NCBI GenBank assembly: GCA_030386875.1
Contig: CM059573.1
Span: 35,257,891-35,321,890, forward strand
Direction: 5' to 3'
From: Morinoia aosen
Lineage: Eukaryota > Arthropoda > Malacostraca > Amphipoda > Talitridae
Length of the DNA stretch: 64,000 nucleotides
Part shown: positions 10,921-22,804 of the stretch, one piece after another
How the letters are laid out: each line of letters opens with the position of its first letter
Numbering within the stretch: position 1 is the first letter of the stretch
Translations under genes and position numbers: made by a program
The notes under the pieces: generated by a model
Databases searched by the model: none
Told to the model about the DNA's origin: nothing
Seen by the model: the letters and a program-made list of their open reading frames with translations, nothing else

Positions 10921-12287
10921 CAATCATCTAACCTAATAATACGTATTTCGTTGTATGTTTGTTTATGTATTTGTTCGGTGTCCGCTTCTTAAGAAACATA
11001 AGATGTCTGAGTTTGCGGTATCATGGATACCGAATTCCTCAGTGTAACATTGAAAGATCGTCTGTACATGCAATGATATGTTTGAAATCTTATCAGGATA
11101 GGTTAGTAGTATTGGATAGGTTGTTGTGATCGCCGTAATTTGCGCATTTTCCTAACCATGTCGGTTTTGTGCAGCTTTCAGGCCATATTGAATAATTAAA
11201 AGACATTAAATTAAATATAGTAATTTGGTGAATAGCTGTGCCCAAAGTAATCATTTTTGAGTAATGGTGATTTGTCACCAGAGGGGAACTCCGAGTCAAG
11301 AGAGCTTTGTGTGTTCTTGTGCATACGTGTTCGGCATAAACATTTTAAACCTACCCGACTTTCCGTTCTACGTATTGGCAACAGTGGAAAACGCATTAGT
11401 GGTGTAGGGTCTACAAGAACCGCAGTTGCTACCATGTAATGACGATCGCTAGGCCTTTGCGTCGTGAACGTGCTTTGCGGCGGTGCGAGTCACGACATAG
11501 AATTAGGATAGCATAAGTTAGATAATGTTGACGAAATTTTTCCATGGGTCCATCTAGCTTAACGATGACATTGTCCTCGGCATTTTCATGGGTCATGCTG
11601 CTACCTAACAATACCCTTGCCCTTGGTTTATTTGTTTGGTGTCTGTTTCTTCCATTTCTCTGTCACTCACGCTCATAAGGATAGTTATAATGGCCGTATC
11701 TGTGATACGAGTTTCAACGGTGCGAAAAATATTTTTCATCACGGGTCTGGGGGTACTGTTAGGATGGATATACTGTTATTGTTATCATCTACATCTTGAA
11801 AATTCGTTCATGAAAAAGTATTTAATCCTATTTTTGGCGGGCCGTGCACACTTGTATTAAAATAAAACCATTATAACTCCAATATGGGATTTTTAATAAA
11901 ATTATTTCCTTATATATCTAATACAAAAATATTGACAAAAAAGTTTCCGATTGTGAAAAATAAAATGCTCTTGCTATGTTAACTATATTGTTGAGAAAAA
12001 CAACAAAATGAAATCCATTCAATAGCTATGTGTTTCTAATCGTATTGCAACGTAAACTAGACTACCTATGATAGCAACTGGCTCCAAAAGTGGACCAAAA
12101 CAATAGTTTCTCCAAAAAAGGATTGTCATTTTCGTGTTATTCACACCAAATACGAGTACATACTTTAGCGAAAGAAAATATTAAAATTCGGTAAGCCCCG
12201 AAACCGAAAATATCCGCAAACACGCAACCATCTATAAGATGAAGAATTTAAAAACAACAATTTCAAGGAACTTGATCATATTTATTA

Positions 12288-12328
12288 GGAATACGTTTCG
12301 GAGTCCAGATCCATCATCAGTTCGTAAA
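12288..12328 (-). ncRNA. Hammerhead-like motif, Penelope terminal repeat (left arm)
   Basis: On the minus strand the order is CTGATGA, a GGA-containing stem, ACTCC, then GAAACG. This is the conserved core order of the hammerhead ribozymes known in Penelope-like elements. One extra U lies between CTGATGA and the stem, so catalytic activity is not assured. Confidence 0.5.
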
Positions 12329-13297
12329 TTTACAAATCATTATGTCTGCAATAAAAGATAAAGCAAAATGTTGGATACAGTCATTAAAGGAAATAAAGAA
12401 AATAAAAATACAATTAAAACATGTCCTAGAAAAACTAAAATCGACAAGAATACTATTTAGTTACAATTTGTTATGGGTAGGAATTATCAGAATTGTTGAG
12501 GGCTGGTTTTAGTTTAAAAATATGTAGCGACTCTAAAATTCTGAGGTCACATGCAGTTGAAGCCGAATCTAAGATTTAGTTGCATTTTACTGCGTGATTA
12601 CGTACTGCGGAGTGTGAGGAGTAAGCTAATTAGTTCCCCGCGCGGAAGCTTCGACCCCAATGTTCGACCATTCTGTTATAAAAATTTCGTGACGTCGTGC
12701 CGACGTACGATGATGTGCACTGCACACAACTGTATAACTGTTAAAGATAAATCAGAGATCGAGGTTCGCATCTCCATCGGAAGCGTATCCTTGTACCGGA
12801 AAAATGAAGCAACCATAAAATTATACAATTCCGGTACAAGGATACGCTTTTGATGGAGAAAGAGCCTTTCTGATTTATTTTTACAGTTGTGTGCAGTGCA
12901 CATCATCGTACGTCGGCATTACGGCACAAAATTCTTATATCAGAATGGCCGAACATCGGGGTTGAAGCTTCCGCACGGGGAATGAATTCGCACAATTCGT
13001 ACGTAATCACGCAGTAAAATGCAACGAACCGATATCCTCTGCGAACTTCAAAATCTTAGGTTCGGCTTCAACTACATGTGACCTCAGAATTTCAGAGTCG
13101 CTACATATTTTTAAACGAAAACTGGCCCTCAACAATTCTGACAGTTCCTACCCATCGTAAATTGGAAGTAGATCATGTCGATTTTACTTTCTCTGGGACA
13201 TGTTTTGATTTTTTTTGTTTTCGTGATTTTCTTTAATGACTGTATCCAACATTTTATTTTTTCTTTTATTGTAGTCGTAATGAATTTTAATTTTACT

Positions 13298-13338
13298 TAC
13301 TGATGATGGAGCTGGACTCCGAAACGTATTCCTAGTAA
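13298..13338 (+). ncRNA. Hammerhead-like motif, Penelope terminal repeat (right arm)
   Basis: The order is CTGATGA, T, GGAG, a CTGGA loop, CTCC, then GAAACG. GGAG and CTCC can form stem II. It mirrors the motif at 12288-12328. Confidence 0.5.
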
Positions 13339-13399
13339 ATATGATTAAGTTCATTGGAATTTTTCTCGTTTTTAAATTCATCAAGTTGCGGTGAAAGCA

Positions 13400-13890
13400 A
13401 TCAACTGACCCGTTCAGATGTATTGAACTATAAGATTGTTCGTGAATTGTTCAAACATCTTGACATAGAAGAAAAATGCAAGATTCGTAATGAACGGTGA
13501 TATGCATGCTAAGTTAAAATAAATTATTAGCTTCGTAATATTTGGCGATTTACAAGCTAAATTAAAATAGAATTTTTGGCAATTTCTATATTAAATTCAC
13601 AAAAACTTTCAAATGCACCTTCAACTTTATTAAATTGGTTTGGTTTTTGTTAGCCTGTCACATACTTTAAAGATATAGACATTAGGTCAAACTATAAAGG
13701 TTTAGTCGTAAAAGTATAAAAATTGTATGTAGCTACAGGGTTTAACTATTCATTTTACATAGCTTTCAGTTATGACCGTGACTCATCGGGAATTCAAAGT
13801 AGTGAATTCAGTTAGCGGGCCTGATTGAACGCTATAACTCAACAGTTAGCTATCTAATTTACTAGGTATGAATAGGCTCTTTATTTGATT
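13400..13890. other. AT-rich spacer inside the hAT-like element
   Basis: No coding frame or terminal repeat was recognised here. It has no counterpart in the left arm. Confidence 0.4.
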
Positions 13891-14208
13891 ACAAGTACGC
13901 ACAGCCAGTCAAAAATAACGGGACTCACTAACTTTCTTGAACAAATTTTCCAAATGTGATGCACAACGAATGTATTCATCCTAACAGCGCTCGTGATGAA
14001 AAATATTCTTGTTCTTACGCACTGGTGAAACTCGTATCACAGATACGGTCACTATAACTCTCCTCATGAGCGTGACAAAGAAAATGGAAGAAGCGGACTC
14101 CAACTAAACCAAGGGTATTATTAGATAGTAGCAGGACCCGCGGAGATTCCATGGAGAATGTCATCGTTAAGCTAGGCGGACCCGAGAAAAAATTCTGACA
14201 GTATTACC

Positions 14209-14280
14209 TAACCTGTGCTAACCTAGCCTATCCTAATCTAAGCTAACCTATCCTATCCTAACAAAACCTATCCTGATAAA
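14209..14280 (-). repeat. Degenerate TTAGG-related array
   Basis: On the plus strand CCTAACC, CCTATCC and GCTAACC units follow each other about ten times. This resembles degenerate arthropod telomere-type sequence, but it lies inside the right arm of the hAT-like element. The left arm has only a few such units (around 11095-11125). Confidence 0.6.
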
Positions 14281-14504
14281 ATGTCAAATATTTAAATGCA
14301 TGGAAACGTCATCTTTTAATGTTACACTGAGGAATTCGGTATCCATGATACCGCAAACTCACACAACGCGGACACCAAATAAATATATAAATAAACACAC
14401 ATCGGGTATTATTAGGTTAAATACTTTTACTTTCAGGATTTATGACCTTCATTTGAATTATAAAATACGTATTTTTGGAAAGTATCGGTAAAGAATCGGC
14501 CGGA

Positions 14505-14590
14505 TTTTGCCGATACCGATACCGATACCGATACCACTAAAAATGGCCGATACTGCCGATACCGATACCGATACCGATACATCGGTACAT
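14505..14590 (+). repeat. GATACC-type hexamer array, right end
   Basis: Runs of CCGATA/GATACC hexamers directly precede the right terminus (cggtacatcacta). They mirror 10797-10920. Confidence 0.9.
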
Positions 14591-14603
14591 CACTAGTACA
14601 AAA

Positions 14604-14759
14604 CTCAAAGTTGTTGCTTAAGTTCCTTTTCTTCTTCCCATGAGCTACTTTTTCTGCAGGTTCAAGGCTTTGGTCCATTGTTCGTTTTCGTGGATTAGTG
14701 GGCTTTTCAGTTTCATTTGTAGCTGCTAATATTGCATTGTTGTCAAGACTTGTGTGCAT
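14604..14759 (-). pseudogene. LINE ORF1 N-terminus
   Basis: The minus-strand ATG at 14759 opens MHTSLDNNAILAATNETEKP, followed by a Lys/Arg-rich stretch (HGKKKRNLSNNFEFC). It reaches the hAT-like insertion. It is the displaced start of ORF1 whose remainder is at 9340-10790. Upstream lies only a short 5' leader before the S repeat at 14799. Confidence 0.7.
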
Positions 14760-14798
14760 TTGTATTTCTGATAGAGATGGTTGAGTTAGGGCAGTACT

Positions 14799-15165
14799 TC
14801 CCCTCAGGGGGATACAAGTATTGTATCTATGGGAATTAGCGCTTCCAGGGGGACTATGTGAGGGCCTGAGCTAAAGGTTAGGTAGGCTTCCTTTTTGTTG
14901 AAATAGAATAGGTTTTTGTTTTGTTACGGACCATCTTTTTTCGGTTCACTGCTGTCCTGTTTTTCAGCACCTACTACTTTCTTCTTCAACTTTCTCTTGT
15001 TTCATGAACTTCTTTCTTAGCTTCCTGTTTCTGCGCACCTTGTGCATAGATTCCGCGTTCCCTCAACTCCATACTAAAGGGTGCCTTCCTCCTTCCTCTC
15101 TTAGAACATCTCTGTCGTGCAATTAAGGGAGGCTAAAACTTTCTTATATAATGATAATAATAACC
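14799..15165 (+). repeat. S repeat, full-length copy
   Basis: It begins CCCCTCAGGGGGATAC and ends 'gggaggctaaaactttc' plus an ATAATGATAATAATAA tail. It is one of the best-preserved copies. No clear target duplication was found. Confidence 0.85.
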
Positions 15166-15735
15166 CTCTACACTGCAACATTTTTGGAAAGGTTGTTTAT
15201 AACTAACATGGAAACCTCTGCAAAACTATGATATATATTGTTTGATGCAGTATTGCAGAGTTAAAAGAATTGGTACTCAAATAGTGATTTTGACTAACTG
15301 GTCATTCTAAAGTATATCTTTATGATTCAAGCTTCATTAAGCTAAATTTATTCATTTGTGAATTTTCAAGTGTTCAGGTTATTTTATTTTATAGTTCTTT
15401 ACTTACTGGCACGGAGAGTGTCCTGATGTTTGAATATAGTTCAAACTCAAGTTATACTCAAGTTCTTTCCTAGATTTAAGTAATTAGTTTTATGTTGTTT
15501 CTTTTGTGTAGATTTTGGAATTTATAACTGCAAAATGTCGAAGCGCGCATAGAGCGGTGGTATACCAAATGTTGTTTTGAGAGGAAAATAGTTTATTTCA
15601 TTCATTATCGACAAAAATTTATGTGATATAAATTTAGTGTATTTTTATGTGAGGAAAATATTTTTCCATGGACAAATAATTATTGTCTCTTTGATTTTGC
15701 TCCCCATTCTTGAAGAACTAGTTATGTTAAGTCCC
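15166..15735. other. AT-rich DNA, nothing recognised
   Basis: No frame, repeat or terminal structure can be supported here. Confidence 0.4.
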
Positions 15736-15865
15736 ATGGTTAGAGTTTCGTAGGGCTTCTTTTTGTTACAATTTAAAGCTTTGTTTTCTTTTCTTAAAAA
15801 CTCTCTTTTCTTTTTATTCACTGCTGTTCGGTTTCTCATCACCTATGATTTTCTTTTTCAGCGTT
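15736..15865 (+). repeat. S repeat, strongly diverged middle part
   Basis: The blocks 'gggcttctttttgtta', 'ttattcactgctgttcggttt' and 'atcacctatgattttcttt' keep the order of the S repeat centre. Both ends are unrecognisable, so this is an old copy. Confidence 0.55.
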
Positions 15866-15918
15866 AATTTTGTCTTAATCTTGCTCCTCAATTTAATATT
15901 TCTATGTACAGGGTATCT

Positions 15919-16290
15919 TCCCTTCAGGGGGATGCAACTATTGTATCCATGGGAATGAGTGCTCCCAGGGGGATTATGTGAAGGCCCGAGCTGAAGGTGG
16001 GGTAGGCTTTCTTTTTGTTGAAATAGAAAAGATTTTTGGTTTGTTATGGACCATCTTTTTTCAGTTCAGTGGTGACCTATTTTTCACCATCTACGACTTT
16101 CTTCTTCAACTTCGTCTTGTTTCATGAACTTCTTTCATAGCTTACTATTTCTATGCATCTTGTGCATAGATTCCGCATTTTCTGAAATTCATACCAAATG
16201 GTGCCTTCCTCCTTTCTTTCTTTCTTTCTTCGATACGCCCTTTCCTGTAGCGGTCACGGAGGCTTAAACTTGCGTATAATCTTTTCCAGT
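15919..16290 (+). repeat. S repeat copy
   Basis: It begins 'ccttcagggggatgcaac' and runs through to 'cacggaggcttaaacttgc' with a short tail. A CTTT microsatellite has expanded near 16215. Confidence 0.8.
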
Positions 16291-16559
16291 GAAGCGAAAC
16301 CTATAGCATGTTTTATTTCAAATAAACATATAAGTACAGAATTTTATATTATCCTTACGATCCGGTGCGCAATCGTCAGGCTCATCCGCATGAAAAGATA
16401 ATAAAACGTCTTATTTGATTGGTTGAAGTAAATTTTCTAGTTTGTTTGGAAAGGGCTTTCAATTTACGAAGCTGCTGTTATAATTAAATAGAAAAATTTG
16501 CACGTAGCCGGACTGAATTAAATTTTCCAAAAATACAAATCCGGATACGTGGGGGCATA

Positions 16560-17105
16560 CCGGCAGTCGGTCCTGTTGTTGATCGTACGTCTGGAAGGCA
16601 GAGTACGCTGCGTGGTAGTACGCACGCTGCCGCCTCTGACGTCATCTTGCGTGCGAGTGATGTCATCCGGCTTGTTTGTTATGAAGCTTTCTATTGGCCA
16701 GTCGAATTTGCGAATGTGCGCGGCTGTACCCGTAGAAGTGACTTTACCTCCTTTAGTATACCGTGAGTGTGTCCATGCATCATTTCAATCGTAACGGCAT
16801 ACCAAAAGTTTCTAGAAGAATAGGTGCATAAACTTTGGGTACAGTTGCACTGCTCTTATGTATTGTCGCTGTTAGTCTCCTAACTAGCTTCCATGCTTGA
16901 GCTGTGCGTTCACAAGTACGTGCTTCTTTGGCCACTTGGGCAGCACCCACGTCAACCTCGCACATTCTGTGTGGGTGAGCGACTCCGTGTACGTGTACGG
17001 CTCGTCACCACCACCAAGAATCACTACCATGCGCACTTCAACAGCTGCCTCTCGTCGCTGTGTAATATTCTCGTCGAACAATATTCTCTTCTCGTCGAAC
17101 ATTTA
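16560..17105 (+). repeat. Dispersed repeat 'R', copy 2
   Basis: A GC-richer block shares with 17925-18205 the order 'acggcataccaaaagtttctagaagaata', then 'gctgtgcgttcacaagtacgtgcttctttggccacttgggc'. Copy 3 has 'acggaatacgaaacgtttcgagaagaata' and 'ctctgcgttcgtacgtgcgtctgtgctttggcggcttgggc'. It is non-coding; the open frames here have no recognised domain. Confidence 0.55.
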
Positions 17106-17924
17106 ATATTGTATAGCTCGGCCATATAAGTATCATTTAATAATGGAATAAAATACTCTATGTTTCATTTTACTCCTAAAAGTCACAGCCGTTTTAAAGG
17201 ACACATATTATATGAAAAATTATGCCAAATAACAGCAGTTAGTGCGACACTACCTATGTCATAATGTATTCTTCGTTATATCACAATGTATTGTTACCAA
17301 TGCAAATTTCATTCATTATCTAATATAAATTAGCTAATTCGAATATTACCAAGAGTTGCATAAAATCAATTAAATGAAAAATATTTTGAAGCTGAAGCGT
17401 TTTGTAAGTTGCCTTTTATGCACATATACGCAAAATGAATTAAATTACTTTACTTAGAAATTTTTCCAACAAAATTTATGAGCTCATATCGGTATATTCA
17501 CTTGTTACTTCTCTCGTTTAATATGTTGCTATTTTGGTGGCAAAATGCAAAATAAAGGAACCTCTATGCTCACATTGGTGATAAAGCTCGACGCCAACAC
17601 ACCAAGTAATAAATGTTATGGATTCCATCACAAATATTGACCTTTTTCGTTCGCGTGAGGGAATAATGTACAGCCTCTGTACACACTCCTTCCCCTATCA
17701 TTTACAACATACAATTATAATGCTTCATCAATACCGATTTCTTTCCAGTTGCGCTCGCGATGATGAGATAATTTTAAAATGAATATTAAAGCTTGTTGCC
17801 ATATTATTTAATACTACAAAGTTAGTTAATTTTTTCTGTCTCTATGTGACAACAATAATTTATTAGACAATATCTAATACCATTTTCGAAACTTCCTAAA
17901 TAAGAAAAAAACATATGGTAACAA
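17106..17924. other. AT-rich DNA, nothing recognised
   Basis: No gene or repeat can be supported between R copies 2 and 3. Confidence 0.4.
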
Positions 17925-18205
17925 ATGCATTTGCGATTTACTCCGAAGGCATCAGCCTTTGCCTGCTTCTTAAATTTGATTACTTTTACAACTTGTCTGA
18001 GCGGGCGTACAGAGGGCGTTAAAAAAAGAGAAAGGCAAAACCAGCGGATGGGAAGCCCTACACACAAAAGTGAGTCCGTGCTTGATTTCAAACGCAACGG
18101 AATACGAAACGTTTCGAGAAGAATACGAGCGTAAAATTTGCATCCAGCCGTGCAGCTCTGCGTTCGTACGTGCGTCTGTGCTTTGGCGGCTTGGGCGCAT
18201 CGCGG
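17925..18205 (+). repeat. Dispersed repeat 'R', copy 3
   Basis: It matches copy 1 (790-1060) over its first half and copy 2 (16795-16950) over its second half, so it links the two. No termini were resolved. Confidence 0.6.
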
Positions 18206-19683
18206 TTAGAATACGAATGATTATGATTTTTTAACTTAAATAATGTATGATTTAAACTGAACTAAGCGTAACTGTTAAAATTACCTGATAAGAAAACGGC
18301 AAAATTTGCCATAGATAATCGTGTTTTTAAGTAAACAAAACAAATTACTACACTAACAAACTTCAAAACTTCTGCGGCGCGTTCGTACGTACATGTCTGA
18401 TTTTAATGACGTCGATGTGCACAAAAAACTGATACAATGCATGCATTCTATTTTGAAAATGACCCAGTTCTTACTTACCTCCAAACAACTGACGTCTACA
18501 TTTAAAACTTTTCTAAGAGACCTAAGTACTTTTTAACACCGGAAGAATTTAGGCTGACATCCATTACTCACGACGTTCGGGACTCGACTGATGAGATGAT
18601 GTACTCAGTACCACGATATACACAAGACAGGTAGGTCCACTTCAAAGGGGACAGCTGCTCGCAACCGTTAGACAAGCCAGCCAATAGGAGACGTTTGACC
18701 TGATGACGTTGCCACACCCATACCACGTGACCCACACCACACTCGCGCCAGCGATGCACTGGCTGTCGTACGTACGATTGCACCATGGCAGGAACTGCCG
18801 GGTTTCCGCACATTCATATTGAAAAATATTTAAATAGTCTGGAAACTATGATACTGAATAACTTTGATAATCTTGTATGCAATGCTTAATAGCCATGTAA
18901 TAACTAAAATTTGTGTGCATACTGAGCAAAACCTTCATAATTATCAATCCAAAGCTCCGTTTAGGACTTGCATACTCATTGTAATTCTAAAATTCAGATG
19001 TTTTTTTTTCGAGTGTTTATAGGATAAATCAAATGAAAGTCCTCATGATGTTACTTTATATTTTCAGAAAGAAACACAGAGTTCATAGTTCGTCAACGTA
19101 AATAAACCACAGGATGAAATTAGTCTGGCAAACAATGCTTTCCGCTTCTAGAAAGTCTTCAATTCTTTTAGAATACTTGTTGAACGACATGCATAGGAAG
19201 CAGGATTAGTTTTTCACGATGTCCATCATCTTTAATGCACATTTATTTCGGACTATTTATATACATAAATATATTACGGGCATCGTATAAATTCAAATTA
19301 TAAATTATAAGAATTGGCTCCCGAAGTCTTCCGCACAAATCTTTCTCTTGCACCTCTTTCATAATCTGCTGTGCTGTCTTTCTCTTACCTACCGATTTGT
19401 TCAGACGATTTTTGAATAATCACCGCTACATCACATTGCGTTATAAAGAACGTGTTAGCTTAGATTATTTAATTTTCGAATTGCTCTGTACATGATCAAC
19501 GTCTAAATAGTTGAAAATTTGAATAACGAGCATTGTTGAACTAAAAGTATAGCTTTGAGTAACTCCAGGAATATTGGCAGTATTGCTGTAGTCATTCCAG
19601 TAGCTACACTTTTCCCAGTGAAAATCCCTCAATACAGTAAAACATGCAATTACATGGAAAAAGTAGCCTTACATCCATATTTA
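18206..19683. other. Mostly AT-rich DNA with a GC-rich patch
   Basis: A GC-rich patch at about 18560-18810 contains 'cgtacgtacg' and several CACGTG/GACGT-type words like those in the R repeats. It may be a diverged relative. No coding feature is supported. Confidence 0.4.
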
Positions 19684-19699
19684 TTCGATGAATACATTA

Positions 19700-20055
19700 T
19701 TATTATTATATAAGAAAGTTTTAGCCTCCCTTAACCCCGACAAAGATGTTCCAAGAGAGGAAAGAGGAAGGCACCATTTAGTATGGAGTTGAGGGAACGC
19801 GGAATCTATGCACAAGGTGCACAGAAACAGTAAGCTAGGAAAGAAGTTCATGAAACAAAAAAAAAGTTGAAGAAGAAAGTAGTATGTGCTGAAAAACAGG
19901 ACAGCAGTAGACCGAAAAAAGATGGTCCGTAACAAAACAAAATCCTATTTTATTACAACAAAAGGAAGCCTACCTAACCTTTAGCTCAGGCCCTCACATA
20001 GTCCCCCTGGGAGCGCTAATTCCCATAGATACAATACCTGTATCCCCCTGAGGGG
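19700..20055 (-). repeat. S repeat with 16-bp TSD
   Basis: A full-length minus-strand copy ends in an ATT-rich tail at 19700. It starts at 20055 (RC of 'gtatccccctgagggg'). The flanks TTCGATGAATACATTA (19684-19699) and TTCGATAAATACATTA (20056-20071) are a target duplication with one mismatch. Confidence 0.85.
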
Positions 20056-20111
20056 TTCGATAAATACATTATTGTAGCAATTTTATAGTGAACACTACGT
20101 CCTTTAATTAA

Positions 20112-20230
20112 TAAATATACAGATATATATATATGTGTACAGACATATACGGCACACATCCTATAATATGCCATTAGCTCCGGTTTTATATATATATATA
20201 TATATAAATGAATAATAATAATAATAATCT
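20112..20230. repeat. TA and AAT microsatellites
   Basis: TA-rich runs at 20120-20135 and 20188-20206 are followed by an AAT run to about 20228. Nothing else was recognised from 20231 to about 20800. Confidence 0.8.
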
Positions 20231-20804
20231 CACTTAACAACAACTTCGGTCATAGACTATTTAGTTGTCGCTTTGGCATTTCTACCAAAGTTGCTATGTT
20301 GTTGTACGGTGATACACTGAGGTCATGAGTGTCTTCCATCTTTCTCCGCTATCTATACAGATTACTTCAATTACGACGTTATTGTTCGCATATTCCATCT
20401 TACTCAGTCAAGTACGATGCATTTCAATACAATACACGTTTCAGCAAAAAACAGAACTCATGTCCGACTTCAACAATAACTGGCATAACTCATTAAGTAC
20501 GCCCTCCTATCGTCGGGCCACAACAATTTTCCAGAACTTCACCCCCATTCGTTACACAGCAATATAGTATTACATAAATGTCGATAACTACCGTTTAGCA
20601 TGAGCCACCCGAAAAGGAGCTGTCATGGACATACTAACACTTATCACAACATTTGCTTCTTTTTACCAGTCATCATATGGATTCAATCACCATATGAACA
20701 AAGATTGAGGCCAATATAGCTGAAACTCGTAATTTTTACCTGAGGAACCAGGGTACATGGATGCAATGGAACAATGAATGTGGAAGGATTGAAGCTAGGA
20801 CCCC

Positions 20805-20950
20805 AAAGTTGGGGTTCCAGCTCACACCCTCACTTTGGCTGAGCGTCTTACCCGCGCTGGGTAAGAGCTCCAGCTCACTTACCTCAACTCTGCGTTGAGG
20901 AGCGCAGTACGCTCGGCCATTTAGGTTCTAAACTGTGCCGCAGAACATAC
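20805..20950 (-). repeat. tRNA-like SINE fragment, copy 1
   Basis: On the minus strand the block starts AATGGCCGAGCGTACTGCGC, which resembles the A box of a type-II (Leu/Ser-like) tRNA. It ends with a B-box-like AGCTGGAACCCCAACTTTGG. A related block lies at 22805-22945. It is not a functional tRNA: no acceptor stem closes and the B box is degenerate. I read it as the head of a tRNA-derived SINE. Confidence 0.45.
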
Positions 20951-21380
20951 CAACTGCTACAAGACTAAGACATAGGCAAACCGTAATACAAACATTAAAA
21001 CACAACCTCGCCACTCTTGAACTGGGTGGGTCCACTCAGATTTAACATCATATATTCCCTAATACATTCACTTTTTTAACAAATTCCATTACTTTATGAA
21101 TAAGTCCCCCAACAGATAACAGGTTGGCCACGCTTATGTTTCCTCCTGTCACCGCTTAGAAATTACAAATCTCATTTCCTTTCCTGTTGGACATAACAAA
21201 TTTTAAGACTTCAGCTGTAACCAGAAGCTTGAAACGTAAAATACACAATTTGTGAAATCTATCCTGCAGAATTGAAATCTCTTAGAAATACCTTTCCGTT
21301 ATAACACCAAGAACAACGTGAAGATAACTCTCAAAGAAATGCTATAAAATAAAAATAACACCAATCGCTAAACATATTAT
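20951..21380. other. AT-rich spacer
   Basis: Nothing is supported between the SINE fragment and the mariner remnant. Confidence 0.4.
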
Positions 21381-21381
21381 A

Positions 21382-21934
21382 CAGGGTGGGCCAGAAGTAA
21401 CCGAGCCTTTTAATTTGCTAATACTAGAAAAACTATGAACGCTAGGGAGTTGAAACTTGTTTAATTTGAAAGAATAACATTTTTATGGTTATCAAGGCTA
21501 AATTTTAAATACGTTCGAATGAGTGCCACGACTGTTTAGACATATTAGAGCTCTTTTCTTTGTCGCTTCCATAACGCTCCTCAGTGTATCAGGCGAGAGT
21601 TGAGCTATATATTTCATATAAAATTTTATTTTCAAGTTCTTGTAAATTTGTTAAATTGGCTACATTAACTCGTGACTTACGGGAGCCCCACAAGAAGAAG
21701 TCTCATGGGGACAAATCTGGAGAACAAGGAGACCAAGGGATGTTACCAAATCGTAAAATTAAGTTATTTGGAAAGCACTCTTTCAACAATACTCTTTCTC
21801 TTCCTGTTAATAACAATAGTGTTGTTAACCTATAAAAAATTCTTTCTTTCAATAAATCAATTTCAACTTCCTAGCGTTCATAGTTTTACTTATATTATCA
21901 AATTACAAGAGTAAGTTACTTCTGGCCGACCCTG
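21382..21934 (-). mobile_element. Mariner-type remnant with transposase C-terminus
   Basis: The termini are TA|CAGGGTGGGCCAGAAGTAAC on the left and an inverted copy ending GGCCGACCCTG|TA on the right (TA at 21380-21381 and 21935-21936). The inverted arms also share 'aactatgaacgctaggaagttgaaa'-like blocks. On the minus strand around 21720-21590 the sequence reads SPDLSP.DFFLWGSRKSRV, the region with the third catalytic Asp in mariner transposases, followed by NLQELENKI. Everything upstream of that is deleted. Confidence 0.75.
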
Positions 21935-22210
21935 TAAAAACCAAGAGACAATTAGCATGGGCTGGACAATTTTGGAACACATTACAGCTACTACCACACC
22001 TTAGAAGTACTGTCGTTACTAAAATCAGAAACTGTGAAAGGATAAAAATGAATGCTAAAAAAGTTAAAACATTAACACGCAAGCTGGAAAGTGAAAATAA
22101 CGTTTTTGGAACTTGCAAAGCCCTAGGGACTCTTAGAGCGTGATTTACGATATTAAAAAGTTATGTCTATATTTTACGCAACGTTGATTCGAGATCAGAT
22201 GTTAGGTTAA

Positions 22211-22540
22211 AGGCTCCCTAACCGCAACAAAGACGTTCGAAATAGAGGAAGGAAGAAGGGACTGTTAAATATGGAATTAAGGAAACGCGGAATCTATGCA
22301 CAAGGTGCATTGAAACTGTACATTCAGAAAGAAGTTCATGAAACAAGATAAAAGTTTAATGAAAAAGTAGTAGTAGTAGCAGCTGAGAAACAGGACAACA
22401 GTGAACAAAAAAAAATTGTTCATCCCATAATATAAACTTTATTTCAACAAAAAAAGCCTACCTAACTCGCTACTCGGGACCTCACATATTCCTCCTAGGA
22501 TCGCCAATTCCCTTGGATACAGAAGTTGTACCCCTTTTAT
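22211..22540 (-). repeat. S repeat copy
   Basis: A minus-strand copy from 'aggctccctaaccgcaac' to 'tgtacccctttta'. It is diverged; the 5' block CCCCTCAGGGGGATAC is reduced. Confidence 0.75.
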
Positions 22541-22804
22541 GATGAACTGTACATGTATTGGATCCAGGTCATATCGGTCTAACCAAAATGGGACAATTTG
22601 TAGTAGTAGTAGTAGCTAGCGCTTCAGTTACTCAAACTATGTCACACCGAAGGTCACATAATTTAATTCGTACCAGACTCTTCCAAATCACCACACAAGA
22701 TGACATACATCACTATTATTTGAAACATCAAAATTATATGAGCATCGTGGTTATAATTGCAACTCAAGATTACAAGTGTCTCCCCATTAAAATTTGTTCA
22801 CAAC

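Larger units (their letters stand above)
12236..13384. mobile_element. Head-to-head Penelope-like fragments (palindrome)
   Basis: Two inverted arms of about 560 bp meet at a ~33-bp loop near 12815, where 'gtatccttgtaccgg' faces 'ccggtacaaggatac'. Reading the right arm on the plus strand gives a decayed GIY-YIG endonuclease of a Penelope-like element: SSYVGITAQNSYIRMAEHRG, then a stop, then FRTG and VRNHAVKCN. The usual C-terminal coding tail follows (DLRI.ESLHIFK). The left arm carries the same on the minus strand. Both outer edges have the hammerhead-like motif of Penelope terminal repeats. The sequence differs from the pair at 52-55 kb, so it is another family. Confidence 0.75.
10783..14603. 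mobile_element. hAT-like foldback element (10791-14595)
   Basis: The left terminus TAGTGATGTACCGATA is matched by an inverted right terminus. The flanks are an 8-bp duplication with one mismatch, GTACCAAA (10783-10790) and GTACAAAA (14596-14603). Removing the element rejoins the LINE ORF1 frame (...NNFEFC|TDLCFES...). Both ends carry GATACC arrays. The outer arms (10791-11870 and about 13895-14595) are inverted copies of each other, sharing for example 'tgcggtatcatggatacc', 'agcttaacgatgacatt' and 'gtatctgtgatacgagttt'. No transposase is visible. A Penelope inverted pair occupies the centre. Confidence 0.8.

Noticed and set aside
10797..14590. GATACC arrays as ordinary microsatellites
   Set aside because: They occur at both ends of one element, in mirror position next to TIRs with a target duplication, so an element-specific array is the better reading.
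18590..18640. CTGATGAG near 18590 as a hammerhead ribozyme
   Set aside because: No GAAA strand at a suitable distance and no stem II; likely chance.
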